A stretch of 64,000 nt of DNA from Kappaphycus alvarezii (lineage: Eukaryota > Rhodophyta > Florideophyceae > Gigartinales > Solieriaceae): NCBI GenBank assembly GCA_002205965.3, contig NADL03000699.1:1612001-1676000 (forward strand), read 5' to 3'. Position 1 is the stretch's first letter. Each line of letters starts with the position of its first letter. This document shows, piece by piece, positions 45,661 to 54,134 of this stretch. The translations under genes were made by a program, and so were the position numbers. The notes under the pieces are model-generated. The model was not told where the DNA came from and did no database searches. It saw only the letters and a list, made by a program, of their open reading frames with translations.

Positions 45661-46195
45661 CTGCCCTCCCGCGACCCAGGTTTCCGATTCCAGCCTCTGG
45701 TTTTCGATTCCCTCGTTGCCCCTTCTCCGGATACAGCATTGTTAATCGAAGAGTTTGTACCACGTGTAGCCATGAAATGCCACACCTCGGACGCTACGAT
45801 TCGCACACGAATCTACCAGCGTATCAATTGCACTTTGTGGTCGTCGTTGGCTATGACTATCATATCGGGGGCCCCACTGCACGTGACTGATTTGGTCCAT
45901 ACATTTAGCTCTTAACTGAATATTCGGTCAGTCGTTGTACACTCAAGATAATTAATGAGTAAAGATGGTCCATTTACACGAAGGTAATATCAAAATCGGT
46001 CCCTCCACTGCTCTTCATTGCCTGGATATCGGGTATCGTGAGATGGAGACCATAGCATGGCTCTACGACAGGATAAAGAGTAGCTCTTGCGAGATTTTTT
46101 GCGAGAAGGTTTATGTTCGGCGCGCGCGGATCGGTACAATTTTTTCGCCCTCATCTACCGACTTTTAGCTTACTGTACTACCTCCACTTCCCCAA
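45661..46195. other. No confident gene
   Basis: Contains a 67-codon open frame at 45965-46168 (+; DIGYREMETIAWLYDRIKSS) with plausible composition but no recognisable domain and no homologue elsewhere in the window. The remainder looks like element junction sequence. Confidence 0.3.
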
Positions 46196-46199
46196 AATT

Positions 46200-46967
46200 A
46201 CTTGTAGTTCTGGCCCTTTCTCGCCCTCCCTGACCCTTGCTTATCCTTACCGCGGTCCTCTGCAAATTCACTTCCATTTTATGTAGATATTTTTATACTT
46301 TATCTACCCCCCAAATCGATCCCGAATCAAGTTCTTTTTCCCTTTTACTTACCTCCTAATTCAAGTTCCTTTTGAGAGAAAGGGCGCAAGTGCACTCTAC
46401 AAATTCCGCTGTAGATTTATTTATCTATTCCAATTCTATATAATGCGCCCTCGAGAGCCTATCTAAACCCTTTTATTCCAAGTTTCAAACCTCCCCGATC
46501 ATTTTAGTGTCTGATTTACAGGATGGGAAATAAGAGGACTAGATCTATTTTTCGTTTCTTAAGTATCTTTTGTTTAGAGTACATAATCCACACAAAGTGT
46601 TTTTATGCATTTCCTGGTATCTTTTGTAATTTTGCTCGGACTTCAGGGGTAGCCAAAAGTCTATATAAGCTGAGTAGACTGCTTCCTCTTGGAGATGTCA
46701 AGAAAGTTGACAGACAATTTCAATTCAATTACCAAGTAGTTGAGAGTCAACTTCAGACCCAAGAAAAATTTTTCCTACGCTGATCGCAGAGCATCAGTGG
46801 TAGATCCTGTCCCTTCGATACTTGCTTGTAGCCTTCTCAACTGCCTTCCTTATCCGCTCCTTTTTGTTAGATTAAATACACCACGGGAGCACTTTTTTCG
46901 CTTGCAGCACCTCCTTCTTGGGGTAATTGGTTCTTAGTATCTCTTTTCCTGACGATTTATCCCTATC
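46200..46967 (+). mobile_element. Type-2 gypsy LTR lacking the acidic ORF (solo or truncated)
   Basis: Matches the LTR at 47751-49305 on both sides of its ORF: upstream, TTTATGTAGA.. to CTATCTAAACCCTTTTATTCC; downstream, from GAAATAAGAGGACTAGATC through TATATAAGCTGAGTAGACTG and the hairpins to TATCCCTATCA. The acidic ORF between them is precisely missing, replaced by GATTTACAGGAT. U5 resembles the G1 family more than the copy at 47751 does. No gag follows. Confidence 0.7.
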
Positions 46968-47379
46968 AAATACCACGAGATAGGCCCGTCCCGTATTCAT
47001 TTCATGTGCCCACCGCCATGCAGTACTTCTAGGCCTGCGCGCGGAAATATCCCGCCTTGATTCAGACACATGTCGCTGGATTCCCACTTCTTCGTTTGCC
47101 AACGTTTCTAGGTCCACAGGGGCGACCATCTACGAAGCCCTTTCTACAGCCGGTAAACTCCCCCACACTGAAACCCTTCCTTCCCGCATTCCTCAACACC
47201 AGCCTCCCAAGCGACAACAACCAGTGGGCCCGACAGGTAGGTCCCCGTCGCCAGCCCGCATTCCCCAAGCACTCCCGCCAATGCCCTTGCATTACCCCCA
47301 ACTCACGCTCTCGTCCTCTCCCACTATAGTGCAAACACCCTCGCCGCTCTCGAAAATATCTCGATTAACGATAAACGGT
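46968..47379. other. Unassigned GC-rich stretch
   Basis: Open on both strands (90 codons each at 47057-47329 and 47062-47334), Pro/Ser/Arg-rich; strand cannot be decided. It abuts the domain-2 fragment near 47380. It may be linker sequence of a gypsy copy, by position, but shares no clear sequence with G1 or G2. Confidence 0.3.
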
Positions 47380-47717
47380 CACCACACTTATCTTACGAAG
47401 ATTCATTCTTGATGATGCGTGTCTTCTTTTCTTATCGGCATCCATTCCTCCGGCATCTTCCAGAAGAGTTTGCGTATCGCATATATTTTTTCACTCTAGG
47501 GAGATTCGGAAGAATCACGGAAGAAGAATGTATTCCACCCCATCTCGCCGTTATCAAACCAATATATGAAGCTATGCTACAAAACGAGGTACCAGTAATG
47601 CAAATTTACTTTTTGGAGCATCGCATTGGTAATCAGTTGCATCCGTACCCGTTTGAAAGACCGTACATTTTATCGATAAGACAGCGAACACTAACGGAAA
47701 CAGAAGAAGAACAATGA
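47380..47717 (+). pseudogene. Isolated post-integrase domain 2 followed by PPT and LTR
   Basis: Reading PHLSYEDS into MMRVFFSYRHPFLRHLPEEF, FTLGRFGRIT, YFLEHRIGNQLHPYPFERPY and ending EEEQ-stop at 47717, this is domain 2 of the post-integrase region with no frameshift over about 110 codons. GACGAGCCGGGACGTTCG and AAAGGGGGCG follow, as after domain 2 in G1, then the LTR starts at 47751. It is the 3' end of an otherwise lost type-2 gypsy element, cut at about 47380. Retention of an open frame suggests constraint until recently. Confidence 0.75.
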
Positions 47718-47749
47718 CGAGCCGGGACGTTCGCCTTGAGAAAGGGGGC

Positions 47750-47830
47750 GTGTAACACAGGAAATGGTCCTCCCCTCGTCTAACACAGGAAATGGTCCTC
47801 CCTCGTGTAATACAGGAAATGGTCCTCCCA
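47750..47830 (+). repeat. Three tandem 26-27 bp units at the LTR tip
   Basis: The unit GTGTAACACAGGAAATGG-TCCTCCC is present three times in a row at the start of the type-2 LTR, with small differences (GTCTAACA, GTGTAATA). A fourth partial CACAGGGACC follows. Confidence 0.8.
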
Positions 47831-49305
47831 CAGGGACCAGAAACTTACAGCGATCCCGCCCCTGACTTCGCTTACCATCCCTTCCAAATCTGTCTACCAT
47901 CCTCTCTCGAAATTTTAATACTGTATCCTCTCCTCCAAATCAGCGTTTTACGTCTTTTTTGTCTACCTTCTTCATCAAATTCACTCCTTATGTAGAAATT
48001 TCACGCAAATGCGCTACTGCTATTTCGAGTTTAACTTTTTAGTACCGACTCCAGTCCGCCTCTAAGGTGTATTTAAACCCATTTTACCCAACTTTTTTGA
48101 GATCCAACAACCCCAACACACACTAGCCGCCCCCTCGCACCCTCTACCCTCCATCCACAATCGCCCCACTCCATTTACAACCAAAATGAACAACCTCCGC
48201 CCCTCCGCCTCCATCAACAAAAATCGCCACCCCCGCCCCCTAAACTCCATTCCCCTACTCCCTTTCGGACATAATGACCGTGATGACTACCTACGCCGAC
48301 AAACAAAAAAAAAGGTGATCGAATTCGTGCGTCGCTTGTTCGCTGAGGAGGAGGCGGAGGAGGTACCTGAGGGGCAGGAGTGGAAAGTCGAGGAGGGAGC
48401 TGGGGAGACCTTCGAGGAGTGGGCAGCCCCGGAATTGGTCCATGAGGTTAACGGTGATGGGGATGAGGACTTGGATGAGGACGGGGATGAGGACGAGGAT
48501 GAGGACGAGGACGACGAGGATGAGGGAAAGGGAGAAATGGGAAGTGTTGGGATGGTGGGGCCGGGCTGGACGGCAATGACCAAGTAGTGCCGACGCTGGA
48601 ACCGGATGGGAGTATCTTTAGTGGTTTAGATATCTCTCAGGAGGAAACAGAGAGTTATGAGCCGTTCGCAGATATTTGTGGAGACTGCTTGGGCAGCATG
48701 GATATTTTGGAAGAGTTGTTTGGGTCTGATCTAGAGAATGCAAAATAAGAGGACTAGATCGATTGTTCGTTTTCTTTAGTATCTTTTGTTCAGAGTCAAT
48801 CATCCACATTAAGTGTTTTTATGCATTTCCTGGTATCTTTTTTAGTTTTGCTCGGACTTCAAGGGTAGCCAAAAGTCTATATAAGATGAGTAAACTGCTT
48901 CCTCATGGAGAGGTCAAGCAAGTTGGCAGACAAATTCAAAAGAGATACTCCAGTAGTAACGAAGTTGGTAGTCATCTACGGGTCCAAAATTTATAAACGG
49001 CTCTCAAACCTCGAAGCTAGGTGGAAGAGCCTGCGAATTAGCACTGTTCGGGAAACTACAGATCCCTCTTCCATTTCAGCCCATTGCATTTGCCTTGAAA
49101 CGTATACGGAAGCAGATCTGTTGTTCGCAAGGCGAAGTTTCAGCCTGCTCCTTTCGGACAAAGTCGGTTGCCCTAGCTCTCTCGTCCGTATACAGCACAT
49201 TTTGTTGCCAAAAATAACTTACCATAGCAGTTTTGTCGCTCGCAACACCTCCATATTTGGATAGTGGATGTCAGATATCTCTCTTACGCCGACTTTCTGC
49301 TAACA
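47751..49305 (+). mobile_element. Type-2 gypsy LTR (1555 bp) with ORF in U3
   Basis: Starts TGTAACACAGG after a polypurine tract and ends near GCTAACA, two bases before TCGTACTCTTGTGGAGGG, the family's primer-binding-site sequence. From TATATAAGATGAGTAAACTG (about 48877) on, it matches the G1 LTR's R-U5. The U3 part is about twice as long as in G1 because it holds an acidic ORF with its own TATA-like GTATTTAAACCC. Internal sequence of gypsy elements lies on both sides: 3' end of one upstream, gag of G3 downstream. Confidence 0.75.
48186..48748 (+). CDS. Acidic CxxC protein encoded within an LTR U3
   Basis: ATG at 48186 opens 133 codons: a Pro/Arg/Asn N-terminus (NRHPRPLNSIPLLPFGHND), a basic segment (RRQTKKKVIEFVRRLF), an acidic part and a Glu/Asp run of about 35 residues. 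The frame ends at 48587, but an overlapping frame continues from GLDGNDQVVPTLEPDGS to FADICGDCLGSMDILEELF and a stop at 48746-48748; an indel near 48565 links the two. Full product about 185 residues. GGTGTATTTAAACCC lies about 110 bases upstream as a likely TATA box. A diverged homologue on the minus strand at 1485-2160 conserves N-terminus, acidic core and CxxC tail. No known family; the charge pattern could fit a nucleic-acid or histone mimic or a regulator, which is speculation. Confidence 0.55.
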
Positions 49306-49419
49306 ATTTCGTACTCTTGTGGAGGGCTGTTGCGCCGGTAGTAGCTGATCAATTTGCCGTATACGGGGGTCTTAAGTCTATATATGGAGGTAAAATAGTT
49401 GAATAAAGGATAATAACAC

Positions 49420-50340
49420 TGCCTGCTTGTTGTTTGGTGGCAGCAAAAACGAAGCTGTTGAAGAGTTTATTTACACATTTTTCAACGTTGTAATGCGTGA
49501 AAAGACCAATGAGGAAAAGGCCACCAGCCTTTTTACCTACCTTTCCGGTGATGCAAAGGCCAATTATATAAGGCCAATTATATCGAGGGGTGGTCGCTCA
49601 ACGACAATGGTCGTAACTTCGATGAGGTATGCAGGTGGCTTATTAATGAGTATGCTGAGGAGGTAGAGTCTGGTGAGATGATTCGTATTGCTATTGAAGC
49701 TCGTCTAGACTTTCGGGATTTGCTGCGTTCGGTGATTTCCATTTGTGGCTTGTACGACAAAGCAGGTTTTAATGATCAAGCGAAGTATGGGATGCTGCGC
49801 AAAGCAGCAATGGAGGATAAATGCCTTTCGGTTTTCCTCCTTATAAAAGGTCCTCTAAATTTTGGCGACCTAAAAGGTACCATGGTTCAGTTTGTGGACA
49901 ATTCTGAGACCTTTCAAGCACTGGGGTCAATGGAAAAGGGCGTACCTATGCATGGGGTCTTCTTCAATCCGAACAAGAACCATTCGAGGCCAGAGACTAG
50001 CTCTGCACATCTAGAAGCTGTTCGAGGTGATGTCAAAGATATGGAGCAAAGGCTGGAGACTCGCTTTGATAATCGTTTTGAAATGATAACGTCGCAGTTG
50101 GAGAGCTTGACCCTAGCCATAAGAAAGAACCAAACTGGGAGTACTAGGGCACCCGAAGTTTGCTCTTACTGTGATAAGCCATGAAATTTCTCTAATAGGT
50201 GCCCAGATAATCCACACAGAGATACTAGGTGTGGACGCTGTGGTCAATATGGTCACCATGAGAGCAACTGTTGGTCAAAAGATGAACATCGGGCGATTAT
50301 CCAAACAACACGAAGTCAATCAGGTCCAGAGCTGAAACTA
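49420..50340 (+). pseudogene. G3 Gag with frameshifting tandem duplication
   Basis: Frame 1: GGSKNEAVEEFIYTFFNVVM.. to GDAKANYI; a 14-bp duplication (AAGGCCAATTATAT at 49556-49569 and 49570-49583) then shifts the frame. 49678-50184 resumes homology (RIAIEARLDFRDLL.., coiled-coil region, CSYCDKP). The first zinc knuckle is cut by a TGA where G1 has GGA; the second (CGRCGQYGHHESNC) is intact. Inactive. Confidence 0.8.
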
Positions 50341-50559
50341 CTACAAAATGAGTAGGATAAAAACAAGGGAAATGCCGGAAACGTCAGGATACGGGGAGTG
50401 AGGATCAAATTAACGGCTTGAATAACTCGGAGGAAGGTATCCTGAGCTTCGCTTGGGACAGTTCAGACTCTGGCTTTGAAACGGATGACGACAGGGGCTA
50501 CGAGATCGACACAAAACCTGAGTGCGTCGCGCTTTGCATGCAAGAATAGTTTGAAAACA

Positions 50560-50917
50560 AGGAAAAAAATATAAGAAATGAGTGAGTGCTTGAAAGAAGA
50601 TCTCAGCCTCTTAGGAGCAGAAAGAGGCGGAGAAAAAGAGAAGAAAGTGGGAGAAATCGAAAAAATAGTTCGTCACCTCCCTTCTCCAGCAGCCAAGCAA
50701 TTGTCTGAGACAATTGTATCATCAGGGGTAATCACGTGGGAGATTTCAGACTTGCGGCAAGCATATGTGCCTGTGAAGCACACGTTTGAGCTGGAAGACC
50801 TGAAACCAATATACCATAAACCGAGTCGCCAACCACCAAAGTGGGATCAGGTGATAGAAGAAAACGTCAACGAGATGCTAAGAAATGGTATAATAAAACC
50901 GTCGAGCTCCGACTGTG
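50560..50917 (+). pseudogene. G3 reverse transcriptase N-terminal part
   Basis: Frame from 50578: acidic/basic linker, then LPSPAAKQLSETIVSSGVIT, WEISDLRQAYVPVKHTFE and PSRQPPKWDQ, all matching the pre-RT segment of G1 (HLPAPAS.., SDLRQASVPVTHSFEL, RQPPKYDQ). Comparison with it reveals the single-base deletion in G1 at about 56345. Ends at the junction with the RT/nuclease element. Confidence 0.8.
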
Positions 50918-52018
50918 CCATGCAACAAGCAACGAAAAGAGTGCCATCGATGATTATCAATCATACCCCCACACCGGCATTCTGTTTCCTGCTTGAATTC
51001 CTACCCTGCAATACCTCCCGAATTGCATACGTGCTGACCTTCATCGCCTTTATCATGACCTTTTCTCGAATTATATCTCTAACCGTGATGATTAAGCCAG
51101 TATCGAATCACTCTCCCGCATCCTTGCCATCCCGAAACTGGTGATCCGCTGCAGTGGTCGTCGAGAGACTCGCAACCGCTCCTTCATAGCCTTCATCGCA
51201 TCCCTGCGCTCTCGTTTTAATCCCGCTCGGGCCGATAAATGGGAGGATCTGTACAACCACTGCCTCGAAGCCTTCCCTACCATGCAAAAGCATCCTAATG
51301 CCCCTCAGATGCCTCTCTCGCCTGTACAAAGATGCCAACGTCTATTTTGCGAAGGTCATGTTTCCAAGGCTGCCTCTGGGTTATTCCAGACCGACCCTCC
51401 AGTCCCCCCCACACCAAAAACCCTTCACATACTTGGTTCTCTTCATCCTTCACCTGCACTTCCATTTCCCATCCTTCCACGGTCCAATTTCTTCCCACCC
51501 TCGTCATTCACGAGGCAACTGTCCGCCGGGCTCTTCTCTATCTCCCTCGCCATCCCGCCCCCATCCCAGAAGGGCTACGCCCGGCACTCCCCTCCCTTCT
51601 CGCTAAAGCTCCCGCCGGAGCGGAGCCCTGCGCTTCTGCCCTCACCGCATTCTCCTCCGTGAACATGCTTGCGAACGGTGATATACCTCCTTCCATGCAA
51701 ACCTGGCTTGCCAGAACCATCCTCATTGCTCTCCCCAAGTCCCCTAACAGTCTAGCGTGCCTCAGACCTATCGCCATTGGCGTGCTCTTCCGCCGGTTTG
51801 TCGCCAGACTACTTGCTGACCAACTCAGTTCCAGCACCGATTTTCAGAGTTATCTTCAACCCCTGCAGCACGCTGTTGGATCAAAAAACGGACTTGAAAG
51901 CATCGTACAAGCTACCCGACCCACGTGTGAGGCCCTCCAGCACACCGACCACGTCCTTCTCAAGATCGATTTGTGTAACGCTTTCACTCGAGTCAAGCGC
52001 TATAGTTTACTTTCCGAG

Positions 52019-52090
52019 GAGGGAAAAAGTTTTGGGTGTTTTACTCTTGGAAGATATATCCGGTCTACCCCATGGTTTTCCAGACAACCG
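52019..52090 (+). mobile_element. Short mobile module, copy 2 (3' truncated)
   Basis: GGGAAAAAGTTTTGGGTG, TTTTACTCTTGGAAGATAT, CCATGGTTTTCCAGACAACC are shared with the other copies; it stops after CAGACAACCG. It sits inside the RT frame just after DLCNAFTRVKR and breaks it. No target duplication is detectable because the 3' end is missing. Confidence 0.7.
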
Positions 52091-52854
52091 AAGTCCTAAG
52101 TAATCCACCGAGCCCCAATGTTGCACGCTATGCTCGTGTACGGCACTCCTTCCAATCACCTGTTTGGCCCGTATGCAGCGACCTCACAGACAGGGACACA
52201 CTAAGGGGACCCCCTAGCAATGCACCTCTACGTTTTAGCCATCCAACCGTTCTTGCTGCAACTACGGGACGCCTTCCCTGACGCCCCGCCGAACAGTTGG
52301 TACGCTGATGATGGGAATATCGTCATCCCAACGGATTTAGCTGCTCCCCTAATTCACTTTATTCAATGCTCGGGACACGCATTCGGAATCTACATCAACT
52401 AGCAGAAAACAGGAGCCTGGTGGTTTACCCTTCCCCCCTCCACAGCTGTCCTATGCACCATTGTCCGCGCGCGCGCCACCCTGACACTAGGTGCGCCGAC
52501 CGGATCTCCCGCAGGCTCCGTCTCCCTGATATCCGCCCGTCTCCAGTCTGCCCGACAACCACGGACTTCTATTCGGTCGCTTCGTGATCCTCAAACGGCT
52601 TTCCACTTGCTTCGCTAATGTGCTGGTGCCAGCCGTTTTATTTACACTCTTCGCACTGCACCGCCGCAACTTACCCTTTCTAGTGCAAAACAATTTGACC
52701 TGGAACTGCGAGGTGCATTTGAGGCCACGGGACCTTCACGACGACGTTTGGATGTGCGCTACGCTCCCGTTTCAAATGGGCGGGCTTGGGCTGACCCTCA
52801 CCGCCCCACTTTCCCCATCGCATACTACAGTTCGCTCCTCGACACTTACGCCAT

Positions 52855-52956
52855 TACTGTGTCGGTATACCCTTTTTGAGTTGATTGCGGTTGTCTGGAA
52901 AACCATGGGATAGACCGGATATATCTTCCAAGAGTAAAACACCCAAACCTTTTTCC
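52855..52956 (-). mobile_element. Short mobile module, copy 3, with 10-bp target duplication
   Basis: 102 bp flanked by CTTACGCCAT at 52845-52854 and 52957-52966. Inverted relative to copies 1 and 2. It lies in the RT/nuclease element between the thumb-like region and the downstream coding part (HHTSIQHSLHNALSRSHAYL). Confidence 0.85.
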
Positions 52957-53315
52957 CTTACGCCATGGTTCGAGCCAATCTTCACCATACATCCATCCAA
53001 CATTCCTTGCATAATGCCTTGTCCCGCTCGCATGCTTACCTCTCGTCCCAGCTGGGCATTCCTTCCCCCTTCCAGCTTACCGCCGCCCTCCACTACCTCC
53101 AACGCCACGGGCAACTTTCAGGTGCACAAGCAACCCTAACCGCCGTCTTCCACCGTTCTCGTCAGGATTCGTGCCTCTCGGCTCCTGGCACCTTCGAACC
53201 TCCTTCCCATCTTCTTGCGCGGAATTTGTCCTGTCGAACATAATCTTCCTACCTGCCTCTCTCCGAACACCCTGTCGCCAAGCTGTCTACCCAAGCTGAC
53301 CCTGAGATTTGGCTA

Positions 53316-54046
53316 TGATGATGATGCACTGATGTGCGCAAATTCGCACACGAAAAAATTTAGATGAGGACCATAATTGTATACAGTATTGGAACTGGGA
53401 AGATATTTTTACAGTTTTTGAATTTGCAAGATATTTTTAATTTGGGTGAGTGTGGCAAATTCATCGGTTGATTTTTTATTTTAGGACACGCTGTCATAGT
53501 GGATGTCAGTACAGTTCTAGGTTGTGGGTGATACTACGAGTGACTCTGAAAGGTCTATATAATGGCCACATCAATTCCCACCCCTGGCCGATGGGTGGCT
53601 GGCATGGGTATGGCACCTAGATATTTACCTTGAGGAAATATCTTCTAATGGTCTCTCTGGTTCACACGATTCCCGTGAATGTTTTATGGTATTTAGTATG
53701 TTTGATTGAGACTTTAGGATTAGCCGAAAGTCTATATAAGCTGAGTAAAGTGCTTCCTCCTTGAGAGGTCAAGCAAGTTGGCAGACAACTTCAGGTCAAG
53801 CTCCGAGTAGTAGGAAGTTGAGAGTCAACTTCAGACCCTAGAAAACTTTTTCCTAAGCTGGTCGCAGAGCATCAGTGGTAGACCCTGCCCCTTTTATACT
53901 TGCTTGTAGCCCTCTCAACTCTCTCCCATATACACTCCTTTTTATTTGTTCAACTATACCACGGTAGCACTTTTGTCGCTCGCAACACCTCCGTCTTGGG
54001 GTAGTTGGTTCTAAGTATCTCTTCTCCCGACGATTTACCCCTATCA
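53316..54046 (+). repeat. 5' LTR of G1
   Basis: Ends ..TTTACCCCTATCA. Two TATA-like boxes: TCTATATAATGG (about 53551) and TCTATATAAGC (53731-53741). Behind the second come two short hairpins: AAGTTG(GCAGA)CAACTT at 53775-53791 and GAAGTTGA(GAG)TCAACTTC at 53814-53832. TGTGCG..CGCACA forms an inverted repeat near the start. The first 14 bases (TGATGATGATGCAC) are absent from the 3' LTR. Confidence 0.95.
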
Positions 54047-54048
54047 TT

Positions 54049-54066
54049 TGGTACTCTTGTGGAGGG
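54049..54066 (+). other. Primer-binding site of G1
   Basis: TGGTACTCTTGTGGAGGG begins two bases after the 5' LTR. PBSs start with TGG, complementary to the CCA end of a tRNA. The sequence predicts a tRNA with 3' end CAAGAGTACCA. The site is kept in G3 (CGTACTCTTGTGGAGGG) and altered in G2 (TGGTTCTGTTGTGGAGGG). I cannot name the tRNA. Confidence 0.7.
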
Positions 54067-54134
54067 GGTTGCACCCGAGGTATTCGAGTTGAGCAGTCTT
54101 AGGGAACCATTCGGGGGATTTCTTTTCTGTAATC

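Larger units (their letters stand above)
49306..50917 (+). mobile_element. Gypsy copy G3: gag and start of pol, truncated
   Basis: Follows the type-2 LTR. PBS-like GTACTCTTGTGGAGGG at 49311. Gag is homologous to G1. The protease part is missing: Gag runs into the DSGFETDDD block that in G1 lies after protease (deletion of about 700 bp near 50390). Pol then reads ISDLRQAYVPVKHTFELEDL and RQPPKWDQVIEENVNEMLRN up to KPSSSD at about 50917, where an unrelated RT/nuclease element begins. Confidence 0.8.
50918..53311 (+). pseudogene. RT/nuclease retroelement, part 1 (reverse transcriptase)
   Basis: Plus-strand frames shift but keep order: 51141-51400 (SPVQRCQRLFCEGHVSKAAS.., TLHILGSLHP), 51500-51990 (ANGDIPPSMQTWLART, LACLRPIAIGVLFRRFVARL, GSKNGLESIVQATR, LLKIDLCNAFTRVKR) and 52220-52400 (LAIQPFLLQL, NSWYADDGNIVI, FGIYIN). 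YADD (codons 52301-52312) is the catalytic box; the RPIAIG..RR block and QLGFG-like position are typical, as I remember, of a widespread RT family in invertebrates, fungi and protists. 52600-53240 continues with the thumb/linker. Interrupted by short modules at 52019 and 52855 and by G1 at 53316. Function when intact: reverse transcription of its own RNA. Confidence 0.7.

Noticed and set aside
48287..48583. Ser-rich minus frame of 98 codons
   Set aside because: Antisense of the Glu/Asp run of the acidic ORF; poly-Ser is the mechanical complement.
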